Below the pieces are notes generated by a model. It made no database searches. It was given only the letters and a program-made list of their open reading frames with translations, and was not told where the DNA came from. A stretch of DNA of 64,000 nt from Zymoseptoria tritici IPO323 (Eukaryota > Ascomycota > Dothideomycetes > Mycosphaerellales > Mycosphaerellaceae), in NCBI RefSeq assembly GCF_000219625.1, contig NC_018218.1, positions 4,650,001 through 4,714,000 of the forward strand. The letters run 5' to 3'. Each line of letters starts with the position of its first letter. The stretch's first letter is position 1. The position numbers and the translations under genes were made by a program. This document shows, piece after piece, positions 53,037 to 63,281 of the stretch.

Positions 53037-53854
53037 GTCTGAGAAGGTGAGCGATATCGAGTTGTCGTCAACGTGATGGGATTGGTAGTCGAAGGTGACG
53101 GATGTTGATGACCCAGAGAGAGAATGAACTCGAATGTTGCGTTCGAAGTCTCCGAGCATCGAATTTCCCAAGCAGCAGACGTCATCGAGCCTTGGGTCGG
53201 CACAGTCGGACAGTGAGTATTCAGCGCTTTGAAGCGGAGCTCAAATCCGCCCATGTCGATTTGCAGGAGCGGGATCAGCAATTCCCCGCTTGCTTCTTCA
53301 ACTGCACGATGTCACCTCGAAACCACTTGCATACTCTTTCAGCCCCACGCAGCTTACATCTCACTGCTGTACTCGCGATGAAAATCTTGCTGATGAGGCC
53401 GATACCTCCGAAATTGGAACGTCGGTGATGGATCGCCCCCGAGTAGCGTTGACAGACCCCATGCCCACCGGCTAGACCGCCTAGCTACCACCAAAGGCGT
53501 CTGACTGTAGCCTCCGTGCATGGTGTGCCATCTGTCGTCTACCATGCGTCCGCCGCAAGGAGCAACGTCGGGCGGGCATGACCTGCCTGCTCCGGTGCGT
53601 GGAGAGACGGCAACCACAAGCTGGCAGACATCGGGAAAGGCACTTTCAAAGCTGACCCGGGCTGAGAGCTGAGCCCTGCGAAAGGTTTCTCGCCGTTTCG
53701 AGAGAAAGTATCACTGTGAATGGGCTGGAGCTGATGATACGAAAGATGTGTTGTAGTCTTGTAGAGGTGAGGTTGAAGATTCACTTTGCCTCCTTGCCAC
53801 TTTTGAGTTTTGACAAGGTTCCAGCGTGTCAGCAAGGTGGGGCTCGTGGATCCG
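53037..53854. other. Intergenic, no gene seen
   Basis: Upstream of the broken copy 4, up to the transposon. Short open frames only. It ends with one copy of the 9-bp target-site duplication (53846-53854). Confidence 0.5.
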
Positions 53855-54197
53855 CGAAGTGTCTACAAGGAGAACAGAATGAAAGAACATCCGGCTAACT
53901 GCTACTCCCACCAAAACTAGCCTTTGTAATAGAGCCTGCGGCGCCCAAATAGTTTTGCTAACCTTTTAAACGAGCCTATGCCTTACGCGCTCGGGTATCG
54001 TACGTACGACCTCGCTTTAGGCTCGGTCTAGTACTCACTTCCCTTATTGCTAACGCTCGTCGCCTCGCTGTATCGCAACTTCGGCTCGCTTGTCCGGTTA
54101 TCTATGCCGGGAGTCAATCTACGCGGGAGTGATTACTTTTACCCGTAGAAAATTAGCCGGATTGTTCTATCCTGTTGTTCTCCTTGTAGACACTTCG
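53855..54197. mobile_element. Non-autonomous DNA transposon (MITE, MULE-like), 343 bp
   Basis: The ends are inverted repeats of about 45 bp. The outer 22 bases are identical (CGAAGTGTCTACAAGGAGAA plus CA), then a less exact stretch, then CCGGCTAA on both sides (left to about 53896, right from about 54150). The element is flanked by a direct 9-bp duplication GTGGATCCG at 53846-53854 and 54198-54206. Long inverted ends with a 9-bp duplication fit Mutator-like elements; no transposase is encoded. The ~250-bp interior has many TA dinucleotides, unlike the flanks, which could reflect repeat-induced point mutation or the element's own composition. Confidence 0.82.
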
Positions 54198-54406
54198 GTG
54201 GATCCGCTCCGTCATATCGGAGGTATGTCCTTTACAAGAACCATCCGTTCCATTGACACAACGTGATTGAAAGCTCTGCAGCTTGATTACAGAGCATTCC
54301 CTTGCTAAACGTAGCTTGACCTCGGCATTCATCGAGCATACAAGAGAAAAAGCTTCCGCCTGCTCAACACCTTAGACCAACATCAATACCAACACAAAAC
54401 GAAATA
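54198..54406. promoter_or_regulatory. Promoter/leader of the medium-chain reductase gene
   Basis: About 200 bp between the transposon and the ATG at 54407. The leader is CA-rich (ccaacatcaataccaacaca). The insertion may have moved upstream control sequence away from this gene; that is inference. Confidence 0.4.
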
Positions 54407-55518
54407 ATGGTCAAGACACGCCAATGGCAGCTGGCACATCAGCCAAGGGACGAGCCTCAGCTCGACGGCCCTGAGCAGACCTTCAAATTGAAGGAAGTCG
54501 ACCTCCCAGAACTTCAAGACGATGAACTTTTGATCAAGATCACCGACCTGTCCAACGACCCAGCTCAACGAGGCTGGATCGACCCAGACCTCGCCGAGAG
54601 CGGCAGACTCTACGTCCCGCCTGTCAAGGTCGGAGCTCCGATGTCTGCCCGCGCGCTGGCTGAGGTCGTCGAGTCGAGGTCATCGGACTACAAGAAGGGC
54701 GACGTTGTCATTGCCGCTCCAGGGTGGACTGAGATGGCTGTCGTTAAGGCTAGTGCTGTGCAGCCCGCTAAGGACCTTCCTGGAAACATGAGCAAGACTC
54801 ATTACCTGGGTGCTTTAGGAGGTACTGGCTTGACAGCTTACTTCGGACTCACTGAGGTTGGCCAAGCGAAGAAGGACGATATCGTCGTAATCTCAGGAGC
54901 GGCGGGTGCTACTGGATCGATGGCGGTGCAGATAGCCAAGAAGATCATCGGCTGCAAGAAAGTCATCGGTATTGCGGGAACCGATGAGAAGTGCAGGTAA
55001 GCGGAATTTTGCTGAGTTCAAGACTCGAACATGGCTAACGAAATGACAGATGGGTGGAGAAGCTCGGTGCCGATGTGTGCCTGAACTACAAATCCTCTTC
55101 ATTTCAAGAAGACTTCAAAAAGCAAACTCCAACCGGTGACGGCTTCGTCGACGTCTACTTCGACAACGTTGCAGGCGACATTCTCGACCTCGTCCTCACC
55201 CGCATGGCCAGCCGCGGTCGAGTCATCGCCTGTGGTGCCATCAGCTCTTACAACACTGCTCCAGAGCGCACAGCTGGCCTCAAGAACTGGTTCGAGATCG
55301 TCATCATGCGTGTCAGAGTACAGGGTTTCATCGTGCTGGACTACATGAAGGACTTTCCGAGGGCACTCGACGAGCTCAGACAGGCACTCGAGGATGGAAA
55401 GCTGGAGATTGAGGGAGGTGAGACTGTAGTCAGTGGATCGTTCGAGGACGTCCCGAAGACGTGGCTGAAGCTGTTCAGCGGGTCAAACCAGGGGAAGTTG
55501 GTCACACATATCGATTGA
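54407..55518 (+). CDS. NADP-dependent medium-chain reductase (double-bond reductase type)
   Basis: Exons 54407-54996 and 55050-55518 (53-bp intron) give 352 residues. The fold is the zinc-free branch of the medium-chain dehydrogenase family (prostaglandin/leukotriene reductase, 2-alkenal reductase). Seen: LSNDPAQRGWI, then LGALGGTGLTAYFGL and the nucleotide-binding motif ISGAAGATGSMAVQIAKK, followed by CKKVIGIAGTDEKCRWVEKL and VDVYFDNVAGDILD, RGRVIACGAISSYN. No structural zinc cysteines are visible. It probably reduces activated C=C bonds of enals or enones with NADPH in the cytosol; the true substrate is unknown. Confidence 0.92.
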
Positions 55519-55736
55519 GACTGGGAGAAATAATAGAGTGTTGTAAAACTTTCGTGTCATCGAAAGCCATCAGACTCCTTCGTAACCACAACTCTATGCT
55601 CTCCGTTCGGGTATTTTCGCTTGAACGCTCAGTCTCGACCATAACAGCACAGTCGTTGTTCGCTGCCGTTGCAATCGGGTAAAAGGTCAAAATTCCAGAT
55701 GCTCATCACAAAACCACGTCGACCAAATCATCTGCC

Positions 55737-56217
55737 CTACGCCTCAATCACGTCTTGGCCGTCCAGTTCATCCGCGTCCTCATCGCCGAAGTCGTGCTCT
55801 GACCCGTCATCGTCGTCCGGGTGGGTGTAGTTGCACACCTTGCGGATGAGCAAGATGGCCTTGCGGAGAACGCCCTCATGCCAGACGTAGAAGCCCCAGT
55901 GTCCGGAGCGACATCCCGCGTTTGCCGCGTTGCGCGGCTTCACGCAGAACTCCCAGTCCTGGAGGACGATGCCTCTCATGAATCCGGTCACCTCGATGTT
56001 AGAGTGGACTCGGAGGTGGCCTTTGGGCGCCTCGTAGCCGGCCGGTCTGATTGTGTTAGCTTTGTACCCGTTAGATCAGATGCTGTGTGAGTTCGACTTA
56101 CGGGCGCTCGTACTTGTTGCGAGCTGTCTTCTCCTCCGCCGTGAATCCCTTTGTTGTAGGCTTCGTCGCGTTCGATGCGCCCATCGACGCGGCTGCGACG
56201 CGCTGGGTGGTAGACAT
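55737..56217 (-). CDS. Small conserved unknown protein, 141 residues
   Basis: Exons 56217-56102 and 56046-55737 (55-bp intron) encode 141 residues. The N-terminus is polar (MSTTQRVAAASMGASNATKP). The body reads as a folded domain: GHLRVHSNIEVTGFMRGIVL, QDWEFCVKPRNAANAGCRSG, HWGFYVWHEGVLRKAILLIR. The tail is acidic (HPDDDDGSEHDFGDEDADEL). Dense conservation-like features (Trp, Cys, Gly) suggest a real protein but the family is not recognised. No signal peptide or membrane helix. Confidence 0.75.
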
Positions 56218-57340
56218 GGTGGTGGCCGTTGTCTCTTTGGGAAGAGTGGAGTCGTGTGGGTGTATGGGTGAGAGACTTCTGTTGATGTGGAAGTCTTTGG
56301 GCCGATGTGGTAGGCTTGAGAGGCTTGGTGGGTGGTGGCGAGGCAGAGATGTCGATGTCGAGATTGAGATTATTGGCAAGAGTCGGAGCAGGAAAGTAGT
56401 TGATATAGAGAGAAGGGCAGGCTGAGAGGGCCGTGCTCCTCAGCGGAGAGTTACTCGTGCCGTACGTGAATTGCCTGCCCGTGCATTCACCAGGGCCTTC
56501 ACCAGATTGTGTCGAGGGCATTGTCCTTCAGAAGCGAACAATAAGCCGCGAGTGAAGGAGTCAGAAGCATCTGAATATAATCGATGTATTGTGAAAAGTG
56601 TGTAAGAATGTAGCTATGAGAATAGGAAAGAACGGCGGAAGAGCATATCTTATGGTCGGATTGCAGGTTTGCCATGCAAGCCTACAAACTACCAGACAAC
56701 AGAAGTCCATCAGTTCCTTGGGGTTTGCTTGGGACGTGCTCGCTTTTGTTGTCTTTCAAAAGCATTGTTCTCGCGGGCAAGAAATGAGAGAGCAAGCAGT
56801 TTGGACGGAAATAATGCTTGCTGGATGAAAAACCAAGGAGAGAGGTCTACTGTACACTTGCCCGGTAGGCCTACTGCGTACTCAAATACCTTACTCAAGG
56901 GAACACCATTGGCACAGTAATCTCCAAGTCTTCCATGCACCGTTGGACATCGAGAGGGTGTACTGAAGGGCCATCCTACTCAGTGGCTTGCTCGTCGTCT
57001 GGAGGCCAAGCTCCATCGCGCGTTGTCGATCGTGTAGTCGTTCGGAGCAAAGAAGCGAGATATCGGTCCGCTGCCTGTCTGGTGCGCACAAGAAAGTATG
57101 ATAATGATGCAAGTACCGTGGATGTAGCAGATCAGGAGGTGAAGTGAGTGAGAGGACTTTGCTGTCCTCACAGGAACGACGATCGGCTGACGCGGGGAAA
57201 GATGGATCCCAGACGATGACAAAGGTGCTATACGTCAGACATCATGAGACAAGTCGGCAGACGACGTCGACTTGCACTGTATTCGTTCTTCTCTTCCTGT
57301 TGAGCGATCCACCTGTCATCCTGAGTGACACCAAAACACC
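56218..57340. other. Divergent intergenic region, 1.1 kb
   Basis: Lies between the small unknown gene (minus) and the questin-oxidase-like gene (plus). Open frames up to 146 codons on both strands seem accidental. It should hold both promoters. Confidence 0.5.
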
Positions 57341-58661
57341 ATGTTCCAATTCCGACTTCCTCAGCTGCCTTCCTGGAGCCTGCCCGGCAGCGGCATCAAA
57401 GTCCCCAAGGCGGAGGTCCACGACATCGAAGAGCGACCAGAGAAACGAGCACGAACACTCAAACACCTCCTCAAAGCGAACCACATCAATCACAGCATCA
57501 TCTACAACCAACTACGATTTCACAACCACACGCCTCATATCCTCGGATCCGCATACATCCTTGGAGCTGATGCCGATGAGTTGAACCACCTTTACGAAGC
57601 AGAGTCGAAGCACTTGGAGCCATGGGTGGACAGTCCAGGCGAGATATCAAGAGATGATTGGAGAGAATTCCTGGGAAAGAAAGAGTACGTCGCAGGATAG
57701 AGACCATGATGTCGAGCGTTAGCTGACGAGTGTTGGCAGATACCAGCGAGCCTTCATTGACTTCTTCGAGGATCAGCTTGTCCGGCATGGTTACGATTGG
57801 CGTTCACTACTGGACGAGTACCTTCTTTCCGGCGACGAACCTCTGATCAACAACCTCATCGCCGGCTTGGCACATCCACTCATCCACCTCGGATATGGCT
57901 ATGAGCTCTCATCACGCACGGTGGCCATCGAGGCCCTGGGACTTGCCGCATGCTTCTACAATGACTGGCATGTCTACCTCGATGATCCAAAGTACACCAA
58001 GCCTGCACGAAATCCAACAGACTCATTGTTCACTATTCTTGACCGGGTAGCGAGTGATCCTAAATTTGACAACTTGGCCGACCATCAGGGCCCGGACAAT
58101 ATCGAAAATATCCTCGGGAATGAAGAGCTTGCAGCAGCGGCACTAGAGTATTGGAACTCATGGGACATCAAGAAGCCCACGGAGCAATTTGCAGAGTCGC
58201 AAAAGCTTGCAGTCGCTCTTGTTGTGGCTGCGCAATCATCGAAGAACGAGAAGGGATACGACTTCTTCGGTGTACACCTTTTAACGAGCTCCCACGCCGT
58301 GCGGACACTCTTGCCACTCATCCCGAGCAAGCACCACGTTCCACTGGTACGGCAATGGTGGCTCTTCACTATTCTGGTATACATCGCGCAGCTCCGTCCC
58401 AGGATCAACATCGACAAAATCAAGCTTGTCGAGCTGGAGGGCCGTGACTGGAAGTTCGTGAAAGAGAAAGCCCTCAAAAGCGAATACAGCACCGACGCAC
58501 ATTTCGTCAAAGCACTCCGCTGTATGCATGAAGCGAGCAAGACCTGGGGTGACGCGAATCAATTCTACCTCAAGTCGGCCGTCAAGATGGCCGAGGAGTT
58601 CCATGGGTGGGGAGGCTTCGGTGCCATGGTCTTGGATGAGAGATTGACTCACGGTGCCTGA
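57341..58661 (+). CDS. Questin oxidase-like protein (DUF4243)
   Basis: Exons 57341-57684 and 57740-58661 (55-bp intron GTACGT..GCAG) encode 421 residues. The family includes questin oxidase GedK and AflY-type Baeyer-Villiger-like oxidases of anthraquinone and aflatoxin routes, but many members lie outside clusters. Family marks: HNHTPHILGSAYILGADADE (with HNHTPH), LGYGYELSSRTVAIEALGLA after HPLIHL, then DFFGVHLLTSSHAVRTLLPL and LVRQWWLFTILVYIAQLRP. The several His residues of these motifs are likely the active site. No polyketide synthase or other cluster enzyme is in this window, so a pathway cannot be assigned. Confidence 0.88.
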
Positions 58662-59095
58662 TCGAGAATGCCAGATGCTTTTCAGATTGAGGTGAGTTTC
58701 ACGAATGAGACGATTGATGATGTAAGCATGTACCATTGGGTTGTACAAAGGCAATAATGAGATTCTTCTCCTCCCAGCGATTGCATGTCGTGAGCTGTTG
58801 TCGGCATACACTCATGGCCGCTTTTCCCTTTCGCAAGGACTGCAGCGGGATGGTAGCACTCTCAAGAGATGTTCAAAACCAGTTTCGGCCTTGCGTCATG
58901 TCAGCGAAAAGATCGAGACTGGCTAGGTACCTACGCACGCGAGCCCTTGGAAGCTTTCCCCATGTACCATACAATTCATTCGGGAAGTCTGTCACAAGAA
59001 TATGGCAGCCATCGGGTATATGACCTTCAGCCGAGTCCGCACCTTCGACGCAATCCAAGCTCTCCGCAAGTATTGCCAGAGATCAGACCGCCACG
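58662..59095. other. Intergenic, no gene seen
   Basis: The 3' flank of the questin-oxidase-like gene and possible promoter of the next small gene. A plus-strand frame from 59002 (MAAIGYMTFSRVRT) overlaps the next gene in another frame and is probably not coding. Confidence 0.45.
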
Positions 59096-59692
59096 ATGCC
59101 GTCCCTCCTGCAAGAGCTCGTCGCCCACTCCACTCCGGACAACACGCCATGCACCTACAAAGGGCCACCCATTGGCTACTGCGTATGGGCCTGGCACCCA
59201 AATCCCAATGGCACCATCTTCAGCTACTCCAACATCAAGACTGTTCGCCCGGCCTTCGCCCAGATGTGCCAGGAGGAGCACTGCTGGTACTGTGAGACGG
59301 ACAGATTCAAATTACCAGTGGTTTGTCCATGGCCGGTTGATGTCGTTGCTACTGAACGACTGCTGAGGCTTCTGTTCCAGATGCCGCCGACACCGCGACC
59401 ACATCATGTCCAACCGGTTCCAATTGCGAATCCAGTAGCACCACCTCCTGCTTCTAGCTCCTCGGGGACTCCCACAACATCTACGCTCACCTCATCTGCG
59501 CCGATTACACCAGCTGCTGCTAGCTCGCCTGCTGCTTCGAGCTCTTCTGCTGGTACCGACTCGTCCATCTCTTCTGGCTCCTCCTTTGCCTCCACCACCG
59601 TTGAACCGCCAACGACCCGGGCCACCACTCCCGTCCACACCCCTGTCCGCACCTGCAACCTCGAGTATTTTCGCTTGATCTACGGGCAATGA
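59096..59692 (+). CDS. Possible protein, Cys/Trp N-domain and Ser/Thr/Pro tail
   Basis: One frame of 198 residues. The first ~100 residues look folded: DNTPCTYKGPPIGYCVWAWH, then FAQMCQEEHCWYCETDRFKL, with six cysteines that could bind metal or pair. The rest is Ser/Thr/Pro/Ala low complexity (ASSSSGTPTTSTLTSSAP). There is no signal peptide. The family is not recognised and the start is simply the first ATG. It may be a lineage-specific protein; the chance that it is a false frame is real. Confidence 0.45.
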   Translation: MPSLLQELVAHSTPDNTPCTYKGPPIGYCVWAWHPNPNGTIFSYSNIKTVRPAFAQMCQEEHCWYCETDRFKLPVVCPWPVDVVATERLLRLLFQMPPTPRPHHVQPVPIANPVAPPPASSSSGTPTTSTLTSSAPITPAAASSPAASSSSAGTDSSISSGSSFASTTVEPPTTRATTPVHTPVRTCNLEYFRLIYGQ

Positions 59693-60357
59693 TGTTGCGG
59701 AGTCGCTCCAAGCAGCAGCTCGAGCTGAAAGCGGGACTTGACTCGAGGGGTCCATCATAGCCACGAGCACCGGGAGCCAACAGGAACGAGAACACTAGGA
59801 TTAGCGAACCACGATTTGCTATAAGACCTGCTCAGTTGCGGCATTCAAGACGATGCACGATGGGACGGGTTGTTTCATCGAAGGAGGTCTACGACAGAGT
59901 CTCTGACCCCGCAGAATCGAAGGAGTCAAGGGCAAGGGGCAGATTTTGCCTGTATGTGTGTTGCGTTGGAGTTTGAAGAGGTTTACAAAGCTCCTGTGAG
60001 AGCTGGAGGTCGTACTTTTCGGAGTTAGATGCTGTACAATGCGTAAAAGGTTCCAGGTTCACTTTAGAGCAAGCAACACGAGGGGTCAAGGTATCGGCGA
60101 TTTGTACAATAGCGAAGTAGTACTGCAGACTGTGAATGATCGTTCGTCAATTCATCCTAGTAGAATGCCTCATCACCCCTGATCCATCGTGAAGAAAGCA
60201 GGCTGGGACAGCTCTTCGTGAACCAGCAAAACTCCTCATGCAATCAGTCAATGTACGCCCAAACGCTATCAATGTCATCAAATGTTCGAGGCAGACGATC
60301 TTCTCATCGTTCTGCTCGCCTCTTGCGCTTCCGCCAAGCTCTATCAGCGCTTCCTCA
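59693..60357. other. Intergenic between convergent genes
   Basis: No coding signal found. It covers the 3' flank of the possible 198-residue gene and of the GID4 gene. Confidence 0.5.
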
Positions 60358-61507
60358 TCACCGAAACTCCATGGCTGGCATGCAACCCTTATCCTCCACG
60401 TGCCTCAACTCCAACTGCTGATACTTTTCGCTCTTCGCATGAAAGTATATCCCACTGACAGTCCCGGAGCACTGGTTAAAGCAGATGTAGTAGAAGCCCT
60501 CGAAACTTGCACCTGTAATGGTCTTGACCTTGTGATCCGGCACCAGGAAGTACTCTTTCCATCGCATGAAGAGGTGTTCCCGTTGCTCAAACTTGTTCAA
60601 CGAAAAGTTGGCAGATTTCGCAGACTTGGCCAGAGGTCTCCATGCAGGAAATCGTGCCCAGTGTTGCATGTCGACCTTTTCGCTGCTGCCCCAGGACGGA
60701 TGGTCTGTCTTGAAGAGATATTTCGGCCCGATGATTTCGCCTTCGAAGAATGTTGTGAGGGTTGGATGGTCATCCGTGAGGCCTGCAGAGAACGTCAGTC
60801 TATGTCTCCACCACGCCTGCTTCGTACAGCCTGACCTTGTATGCGCAAGTAGCCGCACAGAAATGACTCTGCCATGTCCACATCCTTGATCTCGACTTGA
60901 ACGTCATACACCTGTCGGTCGGACTGCTGTGTTCCTCTGAATTTACTCCCAGGTCGCAAGAAGGATGTAGTGGAGTTGTATGATGTTTGCTGCAGCATTC
61001 CCGTCAGCTCTATTCCTACCGTCGACAATATGGCAGACCTACCCTGTCTCTGTCCAGCTCTGGGAAATGGAGATACTGCGGTGACGATATGCCAGAGGAG
61101 ATCACGGCAGACGACATGTGCTGGACCAGTCTTGAATCGCTGTCACTGACAGGGTCTGGGGAGGTGGCCGGGGGACTTGGTGCCTCCGTCAACGATGTCA
61201 CGTCTTCGATGTGTTCGCCTTTGGCCGGTGTCTCGGCGACTTCTGAGCTGATTTGAGATGCAATATCGGGTTCTCGTCCTGTCGCCGTCTCTTGTACTGT
61301 CGTAGTGCCATCATCGCTGCCATCACTCGGCGGGCTTTCCGCGTCGGCCAAAGGCTGAGGTGTGTCCGTCCTTTCTACTTGCTCTTCTGATTGCGCAATT
61401 TGTTCGCGGATGTCTTCGGGTGGACAACCGGTGAATGCAGCCCTGAGTGGCCCAGCGATGTCCAGCGGAAGGACGGCGGACACGGTGTGCTCGCTCGGGG
61501 TAGGCAT
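60358..61507 (-). CDS. VID24: Vid24/Gid4, substrate receptor of the GID ubiquitin ligase
   Basis: Exons 61507-61043, 60989-60836 and 60782-60358 (two 53-bp introns) encode 347 residues. The GID/CTLH complex marks gluconeogenic enzymes for decay when glucose returns, and Gid4 binds their N-terminal Pro degron. The first ~155 residues are acidic, Ser/Pro-rich and disordered. The beta-barrel domain begins SFLRPGSKFRGTQQSD and has YDVQVEIKDVDMAESFLCGY, then EGEIIGPKYLFKTDHPSWGS and KVDMQHWARFPAWRPL. REHLFMRWKEYFLVPDH and GASFEGFYYICFNQCSGTVS follow to the end, GCMPAMEFR. This is nearly the full Vid24 consensus. The ATG at 61507 is the first in frame. Confidence 0.95.
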
Positions 61508-62030
61508 AGTGTCCACTCGCGTGATGTCGTTCGATTGGTGGTAGAAGGAGGCGCAACGCCTAGGAAGACATTACAAAGATATGCACAACAAGGGAAGACT
61601 GTCACACGCGCAATGATTTATAGCATATGGACAACAGGTGAAGTGTGGTTTGGCGGAACAGAAGGCGTTTGGATGAAGAAGAGATGACGTGAAAGGAACT
61701 CGGTAGGTCCTCACACAAACACAATCCGACTGGTCGCTCTTCCCAAAGCACCGACCATCCAGTCAGACGACTTGCCGAATCGCGGGGACGCTATCGCCAT
61801 AACCCTGCCCCAGATTTCCGCCGGACTGCGCTGCGGCATATCTCTTGGCATTCCTTTGACCACGTCTGTCACAGAATATTGTGGAGCTGCAAAGGTCGTA
61901 CAAAGTCCTTCTTGAAGTCTCCTTATTGTCGTGTCTCTGCAAACTCGTCGTTTGTCGTCGCGATGAAGGCTGTCTCGGCGCCTGTGTTCTTGGTGGCCTC
62001 CCAAGCTGCATGATCGCATGCTACGTCTTC
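61508..62030. other. Intergenic, no clear gene
   Basis: Between the start of VID24 and the 3' end of the Mago gene, both minus strand. A 102-codon minus frame at 61711-62019 lacks recognisable features. Confidence 0.45.
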
Positions 62031-62875
62031 TCAGATCGGCTTGATCTATTTCAATGGTCAGCTGCAGAATTCGCGATGTGCCATGCCGAGATCCTTACCT
62101 TGAAGTGAAGCGATATGAGTGAGAACACCAACGCCTTGAGATCCTGAACCAGGTAGTAGAAGACTCTCAGACCCTCTGGATCTTCGGACTCGTTCACGTC
62201 CACTAGAGAGCCAATCTTTGCGGTCTGTGCATGCCGGAGTCATTAGTGTATTGCGTTATAGTGAAGCAGTGGCTTGCTGACCTCGAATGAGATGTGCTCG
62301 CCGCCGAGACGAATCTCAAGTTCCTGTCTGCCGTCCTTGTTCTTCTGTGGCCATTTGGTGTCGTCTTCCCTAGGATTTCGTCAGATTGCTGTCGCTCTGC
62401 GCAGACTCGCGAAAGATTCGACCTACTTCATGATTTCACTGTCCTTGATGATGCGCTTGATCTCTTGTACAAGGAGAGTGCTTACGCACACTGTTGGTTC
62501 GTGTCAGGATAGCATCTCTGGGAATGTGGCTCGATCAGATGACTTACTCTCCTTCCGGATGAGCGAGTCGTTGCGGTAATTCGAGTTGTTTGCGTATCGT
62601 GCGACAGCAGAGCGCCCATCTCCAACAACTCGGAAATCGAATTCTATCATCCTGTCTTAGTTTGGTCTCGCAATCGATGTTTCCAAGCAAGCTCACCCAG
62701 GAACTCGTGACCGAAGCGACCGGAGTGGCCAGAGCTAGATACTGGTCAGATTGTATGTTCTCTCGAGGGGCCGCAAAGATTGCAGGAACGTCCTGGGACC
62801 GTCTCGCGACAGTATCGGGGAATGTACGCACTAATAGCGCACGTAGAACGCGTCTGGTGCCGAATTTGTCGCCAT
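62031..62875 (-). CDS. Mago nashi, exon junction complex core protein
   Basis: Seven exons: 62875-62832, 62734-62697, 62643-62548, 62490-62427, 62369-62282, 62224-62099 and 62045-62031, giving 156 residues. Mago binds Y14 and with eIF4A3 marks spliced mRNA in the nucleus; it acts in mRNA localisation and decay. The family sequence is continuous across all six introns: [57 protein letters not shown], then [20 protein letters not shown] and [20 protein letters not shown]. It ends ISLHFKIKPI, as in all Mago proteins. The last coding exon is 15 nt. Introns are 97, 53, 57, 57, 57 and 53 bp. A gene of the splicing-linked complex is itself the most intron-dense in the window. Confidence 0.95.
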
Positions 62876-63281
62876 ACTCAAGCAGGAAGTCTTTTCTCTC
62901 TCGGGGATCAACTCGATGGAAGTGAACAATTGTGGAGGTCGACTTTCATTTGAGCCAAAGAGTTCGGTTGGTCGAAGCCTTGAAATCTGCCGCGATTTAG
63001 CCGGACCCTCTCTCCAACAATTCGTGAACGTGTCTCTAGTGCCAGGAGTCCACGGTAGCTACGACTGCAACCTCACCACCACCGCCCTGTCTTTCTCGTT
63101 CTTGCACCTGGCAGAGGAACTTCGCTGTCCAACTGTTGCCGTCCACCGTTTGCCAGACGAGAATCCACGCGTCAGCTCAAAAGGAGAGAAAGTCGGAGAG
63201 GGCTGGATCACAAGGAACCGCTTGCGAGGAGGACTCGCCCGTCTATAACAACGCACGAGCTTGCAGTACGATCCGACAACC
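62876..63281. promoter_or_regulatory. Divergent intergenic region, Mago / SEC26
   Basis: 406 bp between the start codons of Mago (minus) and coatomer beta (plus), probably a shared promoter for two housekeeping genes. No specific box is assigned. Confidence 0.55.
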
